Assembly: GCF_007997075.1 (NCBI RefSeq)
Contig: NZ_VORS01000005.1
Coordinates: 1-64,000 of the forward strand
Direction: 5' to 3'
Length of the DNA stretch: 64,000 bases
Source of the DNA: Polaribacter sp. IC073
Lineage (GTDB): Bacteria > Bacteroidota > Bacteroidia > Flavobacteriales > Flavobacteriaceae
In this document: piece by piece, positions 45,060 to 54,647 of the stretch
Position numbering within the stretch: position 1 is the stretch's first letter
How the letters are laid out: the number at the start of each line of letters is the position of its first letter
Program-made: the position numbers and the translations under genes
Notes under the pieces: model-generated
Databases searched by the model: none
Told to the model about the DNA's origin: nothing
The model's input: the letters and a program-made list of their open reading frames with translations, nothing else

Positions 45060-47639
45060 TTAAGCAGAGTTTCTACTTGCATTAATATTACCGAATAAAG
45101 AACGCATCACCATTTTTTCATAAACTTCAATCTTAGCTGCATTTTCGTCTGAAGATTGTAATTCTTGAATTTGTTTTAAAGCAAATTGCTGAATGGTTAA
45201 AAGAGGTAAGACAATTTGCTCTCTAATTTCAATGGAAGCTTTTCCAATAGGGAAGTTTTCCATTAATACTGTATGTCCTGTAAGTTTTAAAAGTAATCTC
45301 TTCGTTGTTTTATATTCTTCGAAAATCAGTTTCCAAAATTCACCAAACTCAGGGTCATCTGCCATGTATGCAGTCAATTCAAAGAAAGATTTTGTCAAAC
45401 TCATCATGCTATTTTCTAAGAGTGTTTTAAAGAAATCTGACGTATTGTAAAACGCTACAATTTCATCAAACCTACCAGCATCTTCATATTTCTTAAGCGC
45501 AGTTCCTACACCAAAGAAACCGGGGACGTTTTGTTTTAACTGACTCCAACTTCCTACAAAAGGGATGGCTCTTAAGGCAGAAAAATCTAGCGTAGCAGAA
45601 TTAGAACGCTTACTTGGTCTACTACCAATATTTGTTTTAGCATAATATTTTAACGTACTCATTTTTTCTAAATACGGTAAAAACTGCGGATGATTTTTAA
45701 AATCGACATAAGTTTTATAGCTTGTTTCAGCCATATCTTCAATCAATTTTCTATTATCATCATTTAACTGATCTTTCGTAAAAATATCATTCTTAATACC
45801 AGAACTTAACAATTGTTCTAAATTATATTGAGCAGAATTTTGTGTTCCGAAGTTAGAACTAATGGTTTGTCCTTGCACAGTTAATTGAATTTCTTTGTCT
45901 TCAATTGTAGGTCCTAAAGAAGCATAAAATTGGTGTGTTTTTCCTCCTCCACGAGCAGGTGGTCCACCACGTCCGTCAAAGAAAATAACTTCAATATCAA
46001 ATTCTCTAGAAACTTTTGTAAGCGCTTCTTTAGCTTTAAAAATACCCCAGTTAGCCATTAAATAACCACCATCTTTTGTTCCGTCAGAGAAACCTAGCAT
46101 AATGGTTTGTTTGTTCTTTCTTTTCTCTAAATGATACCTGTACGTTCTATTTGAATACAAGGTTCTCATTACTTCTTCTGCATTTTGCAAATCTTCTACA
46201 GTTTCAAAAAGCGGAATTACATCTACTGGTAATCCGTTTTCAAAGCCACATAAATTCAACATCGCAAAAGTTTCCATTACATTTAATGCCGTTTGGTTGT
46301 TACTAATAATGTAACGGTTTGCACCACGTTCTCCGTTTCTTTTCTGAATCTGTTTCAAAGCATACATAGATTCTATGGTGCTTACAGAAGTGTCGTCTGT
46401 TAAGATCTTAGGATCGATGCTTCCTTTTACGGCCGCTAAAATTTCTATTTGTTCTTCTTCGGATAAATGTTCGTAATTTTTTGGGAAAGTAGTGTCTCCG
46501 ACAGTATGCAAGTCTTTTACAATTTGTGTAAATGCTTGGTGATGCACTCTACTGTCTTGTCTAATGTCTAAGGTTGCAAAGTGAAAACCGAAAATTCTTA
46601 CTTTATTTATAAAATCATCTAACTCTTCGATAAACAAAGATTGGTGGTTATCTGCTACAATTTGTCTTGCATTTAAGAGTTCTTCTAATAATATTTTTTG
46701 CGAAAAGTTGACTTTACTATAACTTCTAACAACGTGTTTGTAAAGTCTTTTTTCTACTCTGGCTAATATTTCTTGAACCCCATCAAAAGTAAAACGTCTC
46801 TTTAATTTTTTTACATCTCTGTAGTAGCTTCTTAAAATAGATTGACGTAGTTTTTCTGCAACATCTAATGTAATTTGTGTGGTAACAAACGGATTCCCGT
46901 CTCTGTCTCCACCAGGCCAAAAACCAAGATCTATAATTTCATTATCCATAGGATTTCCATCATAAATATTGTTTTGAATGTAGTTGTATATTTTGCTGAT
47001 AGAATGATAAAATACATTTTCTAAATACCAAATTAAACTAATCGCTTCATCATAAGGAGACGGTTTCGCTTTTTTATAAAACGGGGTTTTTCCTAATTGA
47101 GCCAACAATTTTTTTATCAGTAATAAATCGTCATTCTGAATTGCTTTGTCTAAATCTGTAATAATTCCTAAAACACTTCCAGGGTAAAATTGTGTTGGGT
47201 GCGCTGTTAAAACCACACGAACTTTAAAGTCTTCTAAATGGGCTTTTAAAGCTTCTTTTTTATCACCTAAAATGGCGGTTTCCTTAGAATTTCTAAGTGT
47301 ACCAATTCCGTCCATATTATTTACCACAGGAAAAGCTGCATCTTCAATGGCATCAAACAAAACTACCTGACGTTCTATGTATTGAATAAAACGAAATAAT
47401 AAATCTGTTTTCTCTTTTTCTGTAGGGTTTTCTTGGTACTTACTAAAGAAAGTATCTACAATTTCTGTCGGATTTTTTCCTTCTTGAAATCCTTTTTCAC
47501 ACAATTTATGAAACAAGGGTAATAACACACCAGTATTGCTAATAGTGTCAAAAGGTAAGGTCATAAAAATACTGTTGTAAATTTGATATTTAGACAACAC
47601 ATTTTCATTAAAACGAGAAAGTTCAGATAATCCGGACAT
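45060..47639 (-). CDS. ppc: Phosphoenolpyruvate carboxylase
   Basis: 859 residues, a normal bacterial length. It converts phosphoenolpyruvate and bicarbonate to oxaloacetate, refilling the TCA cycle. Hallmarks: 'VVLTAHPTQFYPGS' with the catalytic His (near 142), 'GFWPGGDRDGNPFVT', 'FHFATLDIRQDSRVH', 'MLGFSDGTKDGGYLMANWG' with the catalytic Lys region, and the glycine-rich 'FFDGRGGPPARGGGKTH'. The C-terminal 'NINASRNSA' replaces the usual '...RNTG' end, a common Bacteroidota variant. It stands alone with its own terminator. Confidence 0.96.
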   Translation of the reverse strand: MSGLSELSRFNENVLSKYQIYNSIFMTLPFDTISNTGVLLPLFHKLCEKGFQEGKNPTEIVDTFFSKYQENPTEKEKTDLLFRFIQYIERQVVLFDAIEDAAFPVVNNMDGIGTLRNSKETAILGDKKEALKAHLEDFKVRVVLTAHPTQFYPGSVLGIITDLDKAIQNDDLLLIKKLLAQLGKTPFYKKAKPSPYDEAISLIWYLENVFYHSISKIYNYIQNNIYDGNPMDNEIIDLGFWPGGDRDGNPFVTTQITLDVAEKLRQSILRSYYRDVKKLKRRFTFDGVQEILARVEKRLYKHVVRSYSKVNFSQKILLEELLNARQIVADNHQSLFIEELDDFINKVRIFGFHFATLDIRQDSRVHHQAFTQIVKDLHTVGDTTFPKNYEHLSEEEQIEILAAVKGSIDPKILTDDTSVSTIESMYALKQIQKRNGERGANRYIISNNQTALNVMETFAMLNLCGFENGLPVDVIPLFETVEDLQNAEEVMRTLYSNRTYRYHLEKRKNKQTIMLGFSDGTKDGGYLMANWGIFKAKEALTKVSREFDIEVIFFDGRGGPPARGGGKTHQFYASLGPTIEDKEIQLTVQGQTISSNFGTQNSAQYNLEQLLSSGIKNDIFTKDQLNDDNRKLIEDMAETSYKTYVDFKNHPQFLPYLEKMSTLKYYAKTNIGSRPSKRSNSATLDFSALRAIPFVGSWSQLKQNVPGFFGVGTALKKYEDAGRFDEIVAFYNTSDFFKTLLENSMMSLTKSFFELTAYMADDPEFGEFWKLIFEEYKTTKRLLLKLTGHTVLMENFPIGKASIEIREQIVLPLLTIQQFALKQIQELQSSDENAAKIEVYEKMVMRSLFGNINASRNSA

Positions 47640-47773
47640 ATTTTTGTAAATTTTATAGTGTAAAGTTACAAAAAGAAGTTTTTACAGAACTTACTTATAT
47701 GGCAATAGTTCTCCACTTAATTATTATAATCGTAGAAATAGTGCCTAATTTTAAGAAAAATTCAATTTCTGTA

Positions 47774-48169
47774 TTATTTTTGATTTAGGAAGTAAGGTTG
47801 TATTCTGTTTTCTATGCGATGTAAGTTCCACCTTGTTGGGTCATTTTTATATAAAAAACCTTTTAAGAGATTGTTGTTTTGATGTTTTCTGTAATCATCA
47901 TAAATAGATGCTGATGGTTTTTTACCAATAGCACTAAAATTAATGGAAGCGACTTTAGTAGCTATGTCATCTGCCTTTACAATTACAAATTTGTAAGAAG
48001 TTAACTTTAGTCTTTTATTTAAGGAAGAAATACTATTTACATCTTTATCTAAAGAGTTAAAGGTGTAAATACTAACTGGTGCTTTCTGTTGAGGTGTATT
48101 CGTTTTTTGAGCATACAAAGAAATGCTTAAGAACAAACTTATGGTTAAAGATAAAAGTCTTTTTTTCAT
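47774..48169 (-). CDS. Small secreted protein, unknown function
   Basis: 131 residues with a signal peptide (1-20, 'LFLSISLYAQ'). The mature part is basic and Lys/Asn-rich ('YDDYRKHQNNNLLKGFLYKN', 'DPTRWNLHRIENRIQPYF') with no cysteines. I recognise no family. It lies 54 bp downstream of dsbD, but a strong hairpin between them suggests separate transcription. Confidence 0.6.
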   Translation of the reverse strand: MKKRLLSLTISLFLSISLYAQKTNTPQQKAPVSIYTFNSLDKDVNSISSLNKRLKLTSYKFVIVKADDIATKVASINFSAIGKKPSASIYDDYRKHQNNNLLKGFLYKNDPTRWNLHRIENRIQPYFLNQK

Positions 48170-48179
48170 TATTTAAAAT

Positions 48180-48215
48180 ATAAAAGTTGATGCTATAGAT
48201 AGCATCAACTTTTAT
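48180..48215 (-). terminator. Hairpin terminator after the DsbD-family gene
   Basis: A perfect 16-bp stem ATAAAAGTTGATGCTA/TAGCATCAACTTTTAT with a 4-nt loop, directly after the dsbD stop. The T run on the minus strand is short (ATTTT). Confidence 0.7.
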
Positions 48216-48223
48216 ACCAATTA

Positions 48224-50194
48224 TTACTTGTTATAATTTTGAATCCCTTTTTCTAACCAACTCTTATAAGTTTCTATATCTGTATATTTTTGTGGAGAAT
48301 TTAAAATCTCTAGATCTGCATTCATCAACACATAATAAGGCTGTGAAGCATTTTTGAAATTTACGATCTGAAACGTAGACCATTTATCACCATACGTTTC
48401 AATTTTTTTAAGTTTTCCGTTGGCTTTTATAAAATCGAATTGTGCTGCTTTGGGCAATTCTTTTTCATTGTCATCTACATATAGTGAAATTAGAACGTAT
48501 TCGTTTTTAAGAATGTTATAAACTGCAGGATCGCTCCAAACATTTTCTTCCATTTTTCTACAATTCACACAAGCCCAACCTGTAAAATCTAATAAAATTG
48601 GTTTGTTTGTTTCTTTAGCAACTTGCAAGCCTTCATCAAAATCTTTATAACAATCTAAACCTAATGGACAGTCTGATTCTTGCTCATAAATACTATAAAA
48701 CTGTGGAGGAGGAAAACCACTTAACGCATTCAAATTCCATGTTGGGTCTTTTAATGTTCCCGGAATTAAATACACCACAAAAGCAAGTACCAATACACCA
48801 AAAGATGCTCTAAAGAAAGATAATTTCTTAAGCTTAGAGTCATGCGGAAATTTGATTTTCCCGAATAAATACAATGCCAATCCTAAGAAAATAACAATCC
48901 AAATACCAATAAAAACTTCTCGTTTTAAAATGTCCCAATGACCAACTAGGTCTGAGTTTGATAAAAATTTAAAAGCAAATGCCAATTCTAAAAATCCTAA
49001 AACTACTTTGGTTGTATTTAACCAACCACCAGATTTTGGTAAAGCATTTAATAAATTAGGAAACAAAGCAAACAAAGCAAAAGGCAAAGCTAAAGCGAGT
49101 CCGAAACCCGTCATACCTGCAGAAAGCTGAAATGCAGGATTACCAACTGTACCTAAAGAACCTGCTAAAAGAGAACCTAAAATAGGTCCGGTACAAGAAA
49201 AAGAGATAATTGCTAAGGTTAATGCCATGAAGAAAATACCAACAAACCCGCCAACATTAGAGGCAGAATCCATTTTATTTCCCCAAGAACTTGGTAGTGT
49301 TATTTCGTAAAATCCGAAAAAGGACAATGAAAAGAATACCAACACGACAAAGAAGAAAATATTTAACCAAATATTGGTAGAAATGGTATTTAAAATATTC
49401 GGGTCTAAACCATCAATTAAGTGAAAAGGAACACTTAAAAGTATGTAAATAATCACAATAAAAACACCGTATAAAATCGCGTTAAAAATTCCTTTACTTT
49501 TACTTTGAGATTGTTTTGTAAAGAATGAAACTGTTAAAGGAATCATTGGAAACACACACGGGGTTAATAAAGCGAACAAACCGCCAGCGAAACCTAAAAG
49601 AAAAATATTGAATAATGAGTTGCCAGATTCTTCTTCAGTTTTAGCTCCTGTTTTTAATAAAGCAGTGTTTTTTAAATCTAATTTTAGTGCTTCTGTTAGT
49701 TTTTTACTTTTGTCATCTATAACAATAACTTCTTTTTCTAGCTTTTTTCCGTCTAAAGGAAAAGAAAAAGACTCTTCTATTTGTATACAAGCCTGCTTAC
49801 AGATTTGTCCGTAGATTTCTAGTGTAACAGATGAAATATCAGCATTTATTATTGCTATTCTTTGTGTAATTGTAGCATTGTCTTTAAAGAAAATTTCTTC
49901 TTTTTCCCAGATTTCTGAATACTCTTTGTCTGTTTTACTTTCTTTAGCTTTGCCTACTAATTTATAGCCAGTTTTACCTTCAGGAATTAGAATTTCTAAA
50001 GCTTGTGAAGCATCTTCTGGGTTATATTGCGAATACAAATGCCATTCATATAAAAGTTTAGCTGTAAAAACGGCGTCATATTCAGTTTCTGAAATTTTAT
50101 TGATGGATGCTTCCCAAACAATAGGATTGTTTTCGGTTTGTGAAAAAATAGAAAATACGGTAAAAAGCAGAAAAAGTGAAAAAATTTTCTTCAT
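48224..50194 (-). CDS. DsbD-family thiol:disulphide interchange protein
   Basis: 656 residues. Signal peptide; N-terminal DsbD-alpha-like domain (about 20-145, with Cys pair 'QICKQAC'); an eight-helix CcdA-like membrane domain (about 195-480) starting 'GFAGGLFALLTPCVFPMIPL' with the reactive Cys-Pro and a second Cys in 'ISFSCTGPILG'; and a C-terminal thioredoxin domain with 'FTGWACVNCRKMEENVW' (CVNC centre). It carries reducing power from the cytoplasm to periplasmic thiol proteins. The TlpA-like gene lies 23 bp upstream in the same direction and is a plausible partner. Confidence 0.93.
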   Translation of the reverse strand: MKKIFSLFLLFTVFSIFSQTENNPIVWEASINKISETEYDAVFTAKLLYEWHLYSQYNPEDASQALEILIPEGKTGYKLVGKAKESKTDKEYSEIWEKEEIFFKDNATITQRIAIINADISSVTLEIYGQICKQACIQIEESFSFPLDGKKLEKEVIVIDDKSKKLTEALKLDLKNTALLKTGAKTEEESGNSLFNIFLLGFAGGLFALLTPCVFPMIPLTVSFFTKQSQSKSKGIFNAILYGVFIVIIYILLSVPFHLIDGLDPNILNTISTNIWLNIFFFVVLVFFSLSFFGFYEITLPSSWGNKMDSASNVGGFVGIFFMALTLAIISFSCTGPILGSLLAGSLGTVGNPAFQLSAGMTGFGLALALPFALFALFPNLLNALPKSGGWLNTTKVVLGFLELAFAFKFLSNSDLVGHWDILKREVFIGIWIVIFLGLALYLFGKIKFPHDSKLKKLSFFRASFGVLVLAFVVYLIPGTLKDPTWNLNALSGFPPPQFYSIYEQESDCPLGLDCYKDFDEGLQVAKETNKPILLDFTGWACVNCRKMEENVWSDPAVYNILKNEYVLISLYVDDNEKELPKAAQFDFIKANGKLKKIETYGDKWSTFQIVNFKNASQPYYVLMNADLEILNSPQKYTDIETYKSWLEKGIQNYNK

Positions 50195-50217
50195 TATAAT
50201 TTGATGTTGAGAGAATA

Positions 50218-51594
50218 CTAAAGGTTTAAACCATTTAAGGTTGTTACTAATTTTTTATCTGAAGGTCTTGGTGCATTTGCATTTACAATGTTTCCTTGAG
50301 GATCTAATAAAATAAAACGCGGAATTCCTTTGATCATATAATCTTCTATAAATTGAGATTTCCAATCGCTATCAGCCATCAATTGCATTCCGCCTAATTC
50401 TTTATCAATAATCATTTTTTTCCATTTATCATGATCCTTTTCAACATCTATAGAAATACTTAAAAACTGAATGTTTTTACCATGAAAATCTTTTTCAACT
50501 TGCTTTAAAGAAGGAATTTCTGCAATACATGGTCCGCACCAAGTTGCCCAAACATCTATGTAAACATATTTTCCTTTTAAGTCTTCTAAAGATTTTGTGC
50601 CACCTGCATTGTCTTCATAATCTGTAAATTTTGGAGAAGGATTTCCTTTTGCTAAAGATTTTAATTTGCTGTAGCCTTCATTTATTTTTTTGTTGTTTTC
50701 TTCATTTGTAGAATTTGAAGAGTAAAGTGCATAGTATTGCTCTAAATCATCTGTGTAGGTAATTCCGTATCGAGCGTCATCATACAATAACTTGTTCTTT
50801 ATTACCTCACTTTTAACTGTTGCAATAGTTTTTAAATAAGCAATATCACCAGCAATTGAGTCTTTTTCAGCTAATTTCTTTGCTTTTTCTCTTAGATTGG
50901 TGCTAAGAAGAGATCTGTAGTTTCCAGAAAAAAGAAAATCAGTATCATTATCTATATCTAAACCCTCCAAGTCATCAAGAAAATCCTTAGAAGCTTTAAA
51001 ATTTCTATTTTTACTGTAATATCCATGGTAAGATTGGTAATTGTTTAACGTTGTTAAATATTCATAATTAATATTTCTTTTTTCGTTCATTTTAAAATCT
51101 TCCGGAATTCCGTCTGTTTCAGACAAAAGGTTTTCTTTTGCTGTTTTAACAGTTAATAATTGTTCTTTAAATTCAGTTTCATCCTTTAAATAAAGAGTTT
51201 TCATGTCATTAATTAAATCTTTAGAAACTTTCAAATTTCTAATCATGTAATTATTAATTGTACTCGTATTTCCTATTAAAGTAAGGGTAGAATCTTTCTG
51301 TTTAGCATTGTATTCTAGATGTAAGATAGTCCCATTTGGAGCATAAAATGTGGTCATGTTTCTTGCTTCTCTCAAAAAATAGAAATCTGTATTCATTTTT
51401 AAGGTATCTGTAAAACTACCATCTGCTGCTAGTGTAATTTCAGATTTTTTACTAGTATCAAACTGACTATATATCGTTGCTTTTTTAGAGGTTGCATTTT
51501 CAATTTTCCCGGAAACAATCGTATAATCTACTTTTATTTCTGGCTTGCAAGAAACCATGGTAATTATTGCTATTAAAAGCCCTATTTTTTTCAT
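50218..51594 (-). CDS. TlpA-like thioredoxin-fold lipoprotein
   Basis: 458 residues. Lipoprotein signal ending 'ITMVSC' (Cys16). An N-terminal DUF4369-like region (about 20-130, 'SGKIENATSKKATIYSQFD') and a helical middle precede a C-terminal TlpA/ResA thioredoxin domain (about 320-458) with 'VWATWCGPCIAEIPSLKQVE' (CGPC centre) and the cis-Pro in 'IKGIPRFILLDPQG'. It probably reduces periplasmic disulphides, fed by the DsbD protein encoded 23 bp downstream. Confidence 0.92.
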   Translation of the reverse strand: MKKIGLLIAIITMVSCKPEIKVDYTIVSGKIENATSKKATIYSQFDTSKKSEITLAADGSFTDTLKMNTDFYFLREARNMTTFYAPNGTILHLEYNAKQKDSTLTLIGNTSTINNYMIRNLKVSKDLINDMKTLYLKDETEFKEQLLTVKTAKENLLSETDGIPEDFKMNEKRNINYEYLTTLNNYQSYHGYYSKNRNFKASKDFLDDLEGLDIDNDTDFLFSGNYRSLLSTNLREKAKKLAEKDSIAGDIAYLKTIATVKSEVIKNKLLYDDARYGITYTDDLEQYYALYSSNSTNEENNKKINEGYSKLKSLAKGNPSPKFTDYEDNAGGTKSLEDLKGKYVYIDVWATWCGPCIAEIPSLKQVEKDFHGKNIQFLSISIDVEKDHDKWKKMIIDKELGGMQLMADSDWKSQFIEDYMIKGIPRFILLDPQGNIVNANAPRPSDKKLVTTLNGLNL

Positions 51595-51640
51595 AAGAAT
51601 ATTGTTTTTGGTAGAAGATTTAAAGATACAAACCTTTTGG

Positions 51641-53002
51641 TCAATTATCTTTGATAGAGATTTTTATAATTTCGGCGTTTGTGTCAACTTCAAACCGATT
51701 GTCTTGTCTTTTGTTGAGAATCCAAATAACATCTCCAGTATTATTGCACAACAACCACGTGTTATTTTTTTCTAAGAGTGATAATTTTTCGTCTTTAAAA
51801 TACTTGCTTAACTTCTTTTTTCCTTTCATTCCTGAAGGATAAAAATAGTCGCCATTTTGCCATTTTCTTAAAATTAACGGAAATTCTAAAAGCGCTTTAG
51901 CAACGTAAATAGTGTTTTTATTTTGAATTGATTTCTCGTTAACATCTTCTAACGTTAAATGAATCGGATTTGTGATTTCAACCGTATTTTCAGCTATCTC
52001 AAAGGCTGATGCTAGCGGATTAGAAACGCTAGGAGAGAAATCTTTTTTAGACAATATTAAATATTCTCTGTCTTTTAAAAGAACGTGCGTTTTAGAAAAT
52101 ACTTGTTTGCCAGATTGTGCAGAAAGCAAATTGTAAACATCATTAAACTCTGTAAAATGATATTTTACTAAAAGTTGATATAAATATGCTTTCGGGTTTG
52201 ATAAAAGCTGAATTTCTTGAATATTGAATTTTGTTTCTTCAAGCGCAGTCGAACAGTTATTCTCAACTACTTTTTTAGAAACTTCTGCAATTCGATCTTC
52301 AATAATTTGCTTACTTTCTTGTAGGTTCTCTATTGTTTTAGAAAACGTATCTAACAAACTCGGATTAATTTCCTTTAAAACAGGCAACACGTTATGGCGA
52401 ATTTTATTCCGGACATATTTTGTAGAAGCATTGCTTTTATCTTCTCGCCAAGAAATAGTATTCTTATTGGCAAAATCGAGTATTTCTTCTCTAGAAAATT
52501 TTAAAAATGGACGTACAATATTTCCATTAATTTCAGGGATTCCTGTAAAACCGTCTAAACCACTTCCTCTTGTTAAATTAATTAGAAACGTTTCTAGATT
52601 ATCATCTGCATGATGCGCAGTTAAAACAAAATCAAAATTATGAGTGGTAATTAGTTCTTGAAACCAAGTATATCGTAAATTTCGAGCGGCAATTTGTGTA
52701 GATTCTTTATTTTCTTTCGCTACTTTTTTAGTCTCAAAAGAAGTTGTAAAATAATCGATGTCTAAATTTTTCGCTAGTTCTTTTACAAACTTTTCATCTA
52801 AATCACTTTCTGTATTTCTTAAATTAAAATTACAATGTGCAAGAGAAATGTTAAAGTTTAAAGCCGCTAAATTGTGAGTTAATACGACAGAATCTATTCC
52901 GCCAGAAATAGCAATTAATAGTTTTTTATCCTTTAGAAAAGGAAGGTTTTGGGCAATGTGATTTGATAGTTTTTGAAGCATAAGATCTTCAAAAGTACGC
53001 AA
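51641..53002 (-). CDS. tilS: tRNA(Ile)-lysidine synthase
   Basis: 453 residues. The PP-loop 'LLIAISGGIDSVVLTHNLA' (SGGxDS) binds ATP near residue 35. 'LTAHHADDNLETFLINL' and 'RPFLKFSREEILDFANKN' are TilS-specific, and the C-terminal TilS domain is present ('KWQNGDYFYPSGMKGKKKLS'). It makes lysidine at position 34 of the CAU-anticodon tRNA-Ile so that it reads AUA codons. It is essential in most bacteria. It follows a 77-codon gene by 18 bp and probably shares its transcript. Confidence 0.96.
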   Translation of the reverse strand: MRTFEDLMLQKLSNHIAQNLPFLKDKKLLIAISGGIDSVVLTHNLAALNFNISLAHCNFNLRNTESDLDEKFVKELAKNLDIDYFTTSFETKKVAKENKESTQIAARNLRYTWFQELITTHNFDFVLTAHHADDNLETFLINLTRGSGLDGFTGIPEINGNIVRPFLKFSREEILDFANKNTISWREDKSNASTKYVRNKIRHNVLPVLKEINPSLLDTFSKTIENLQESKQIIEDRIAEVSKKVVENNCSTALEETKFNIQEIQLLSNPKAYLYQLLVKYHFTEFNDVYNLLSAQSGKQVFSKTHVLLKDREYLILSKKDFSPSVSNPLASAFEIAENTVEITNPIHLTLEDVNEKSIQNKNTIYVAKALLEFPLILRKWQNGDYFYPSGMKGKKKLSKYFKDEKLSLLEKNNTWLLCNNTGDVIWILNKRQDNRFEVDTNAEIIKISIKDN

Positions 53003-53020
53003 ATTAATAACGTTATTTTA

Positions 53021-53254
53021 CTATTGTTTTTTCAACCAAACGCTAATATTTCTTCTTAAAGAAACTTCGGGTCTCGGCAATGGAATTGTCTTACCAAATT
53101 GCTTGCTTCTGTTAAATTTAGAAAAAGTAACTTTTAGCCGTTTCCATTCTGCAGGATACAAATCTAAAAATTTATTAAACATATTCTGTTCCGTTGGTTT
53201 TTCTTGTAAACTATCTAACGTTTTTTTAAAAAGTGCTTCTTGGTCAATTATCAT
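53021..53254 (-). CDS. Small conserved-looking protein, unknown function
   Basis: 77 residues, no signal peptide or membrane segment. It is hydrophilic and strongly basic at the end ('RRNISVWLKKQ') with aromatic-rich 'LYPAEWKRLKVTFSKFNRSK'. It lies between the serine hydrolase and tilS with gaps of 19 and 18 bp, and the tight packing argues that it is a real gene. I do not recognise it. Confidence 0.65.
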   Translation of the reverse strand: MIIDQEALFKKTLDSLQEKPTEQNMFNKFLDLYPAEWKRLKVTFSKFNRSKQFGKTIPLPRPEVSLRRNISVWLKKQ

Positions 53255-53273
53255 AGCGCAAATATAAGTGAAA

Positions 53274-54599
53274 TTATTTTTTATTTTTGATTGCTTTATA
53301 GAAGACTTGCTGAAGTTTTGGTCTAATATTTAAATTGTAGATATTTCTGTGTGTCCTACTAGGATATACTCTGTTAGATAAAAATATAAAAACCAAATCG
53401 TTTATAGGATCTGCCCAAACAAACGTTCCTGTAAAACCACTATGACCAAAACTTTCGGCACTTACTTCTGGCGCAGGATACGCCTCTTCTATAGACAGTT
53501 TTGCGTTATTTATTAAAGGTTTGTCGAAACCAAGACCTCTTCTATTCTCATTCTCTGGGTATTGAATTTTAGTAAATTCTCTTACCGTACTTTCTGCAAG
53601 GTATCTTTTACCGTCGTAAACACCATAATTACTATACATCTGCATGATTTTTGCTAAATCTAAAGATGTACCAAACAAACCTGCGTTACCAGAAATTCCG
53701 CCTAAAAGGGCAGCGTTTTCATCATGAACCCAGTTTTTTGTAAGTCCTTTTCTAAAAAGCGAATCTATTTCTGTAGGAACAATCAAATTTTTAAAATTCT
53801 TAGTTTTTGGTCTATATCCCAAAGTAGTGGCTCCCAAAGGGGTGAAAAAGTTTTCTTGTAGATAATCTGTATAACTTTTTTTGGTGATTTGTGAAATCAA
53901 GTCAGGATAGATTAAAAAACTCAAACCAGAATATTTATATTTCTTTACATCAGAAACTTTAGATCTGTTAATCTGACGAAACATTTTATTTTTGAACCTG
54001 TTTTTTACAAAAAGACCTTCGTACGCTTCGTTTTCAAACCTTTTATTCGGTTCCTTTTTAACAAACCTTTTTTTGATTTTTCCGTTCTTTTTTAAGACTT
54101 CATTTAAAAATATTATATACGGACTTAAACCTGCTTGATGCGCTAAAATTTCTCTAACGGTAAGATTTTTCTTGTCTTTTCTCCTTTTCCAAGGTTTCCA
54201 ATAATTGCTAAACGGACTGTCTAAATCTAGTTTTCCTTCGCTATGTAATTTCATTAATGCTGGTAAAGGGCCAATAATTTTTGTTACAGAAGCCAAGTCA
54301 TACAGATCATCTAAACCAACTTTCTGAATGCTGTCATACGTATGAAAACCGTACGCTTTGTTAAAAATAATTTTATGATTCTTTACAACTAAAATTTGAG
54401 CTCCAGGAAAAGCTTCCTTTTGTATGCCTAAATTTATAATCGAATCTACTTTTGTATGAATGTAAAGAGAATCCATATCAACTTCAGAAGGGTTTCCAAA
54501 AGATATTTTTTGATGCTTACTGTTTTGAGCAGTTGTAAAGTTTGAAATACATAAAAAACCAATTAAAAAAGAAGTGTATATTTTTTTAGGAAATACCAT
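53274..54599 (-). CDS. Beta-lactamase class C-like serine hydrolase
   Basis: 441 residues with a signal peptide (1-24, 'FLIGFLCISNFTTAQ'). The Ser-x-x-Lys motif is 'DLASVTKIIGPLPALM' near residue 104 and the second motif is near 'YKYSGLSFLIYP'. 'HSGFTGTFVWADP' holds the third (HxG-like) element. 'ILAHQAGL' and 'GLFGTSLDLAKIMQMYSNYG' are typical of the penicillin-binding-protein-like esterase/beta-lactamase family. The substrate (peptidoglycan peptide or ester) cannot be told. It is packed between pabB and the 77-codon gene. Confidence 0.88.
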   Translation of the reverse strand: MVFPKKIYTSFLIGFLCISNFTTAQNSKHQKISFGNPSEVDMDSLYIHTKVDSIINLGIQKEAFPGAQILVVKNHKIIFNKAYGFHTYDSIQKVGLDDLYDLASVTKIIGPLPALMKLHSEGKLDLDSPFSNYWKPWKRRKDKKNLTVREILAHQAGLSPYIIFLNEVLKKNGKIKKRFVKKEPNKRFENEAYEGLFVKNRFKNKMFRQINRSKVSDVKKYKYSGLSFLIYPDLISQITKKSYTDYLQENFFTPLGATTLGYRPKTKNFKNLIVPTEIDSLFRKGLTKNWVHDENAALLGGISGNAGLFGTSLDLAKIMQMYSNYGVYDGKRYLAESTVREFTKIQYPENENRRGLGFDKPLINNAKLSIEEAYPAPEVSAESFGHSGFTGTFVWADPINDLVFIFLSNRVYPSRTHRNIYNLNIRPKLQQVFYKAIKNKK

Positions 54600-54647
54600 A
54601 GGATGATAGTGTTTATAAGATTTTAAAACGCTATAAATATAGCAGTT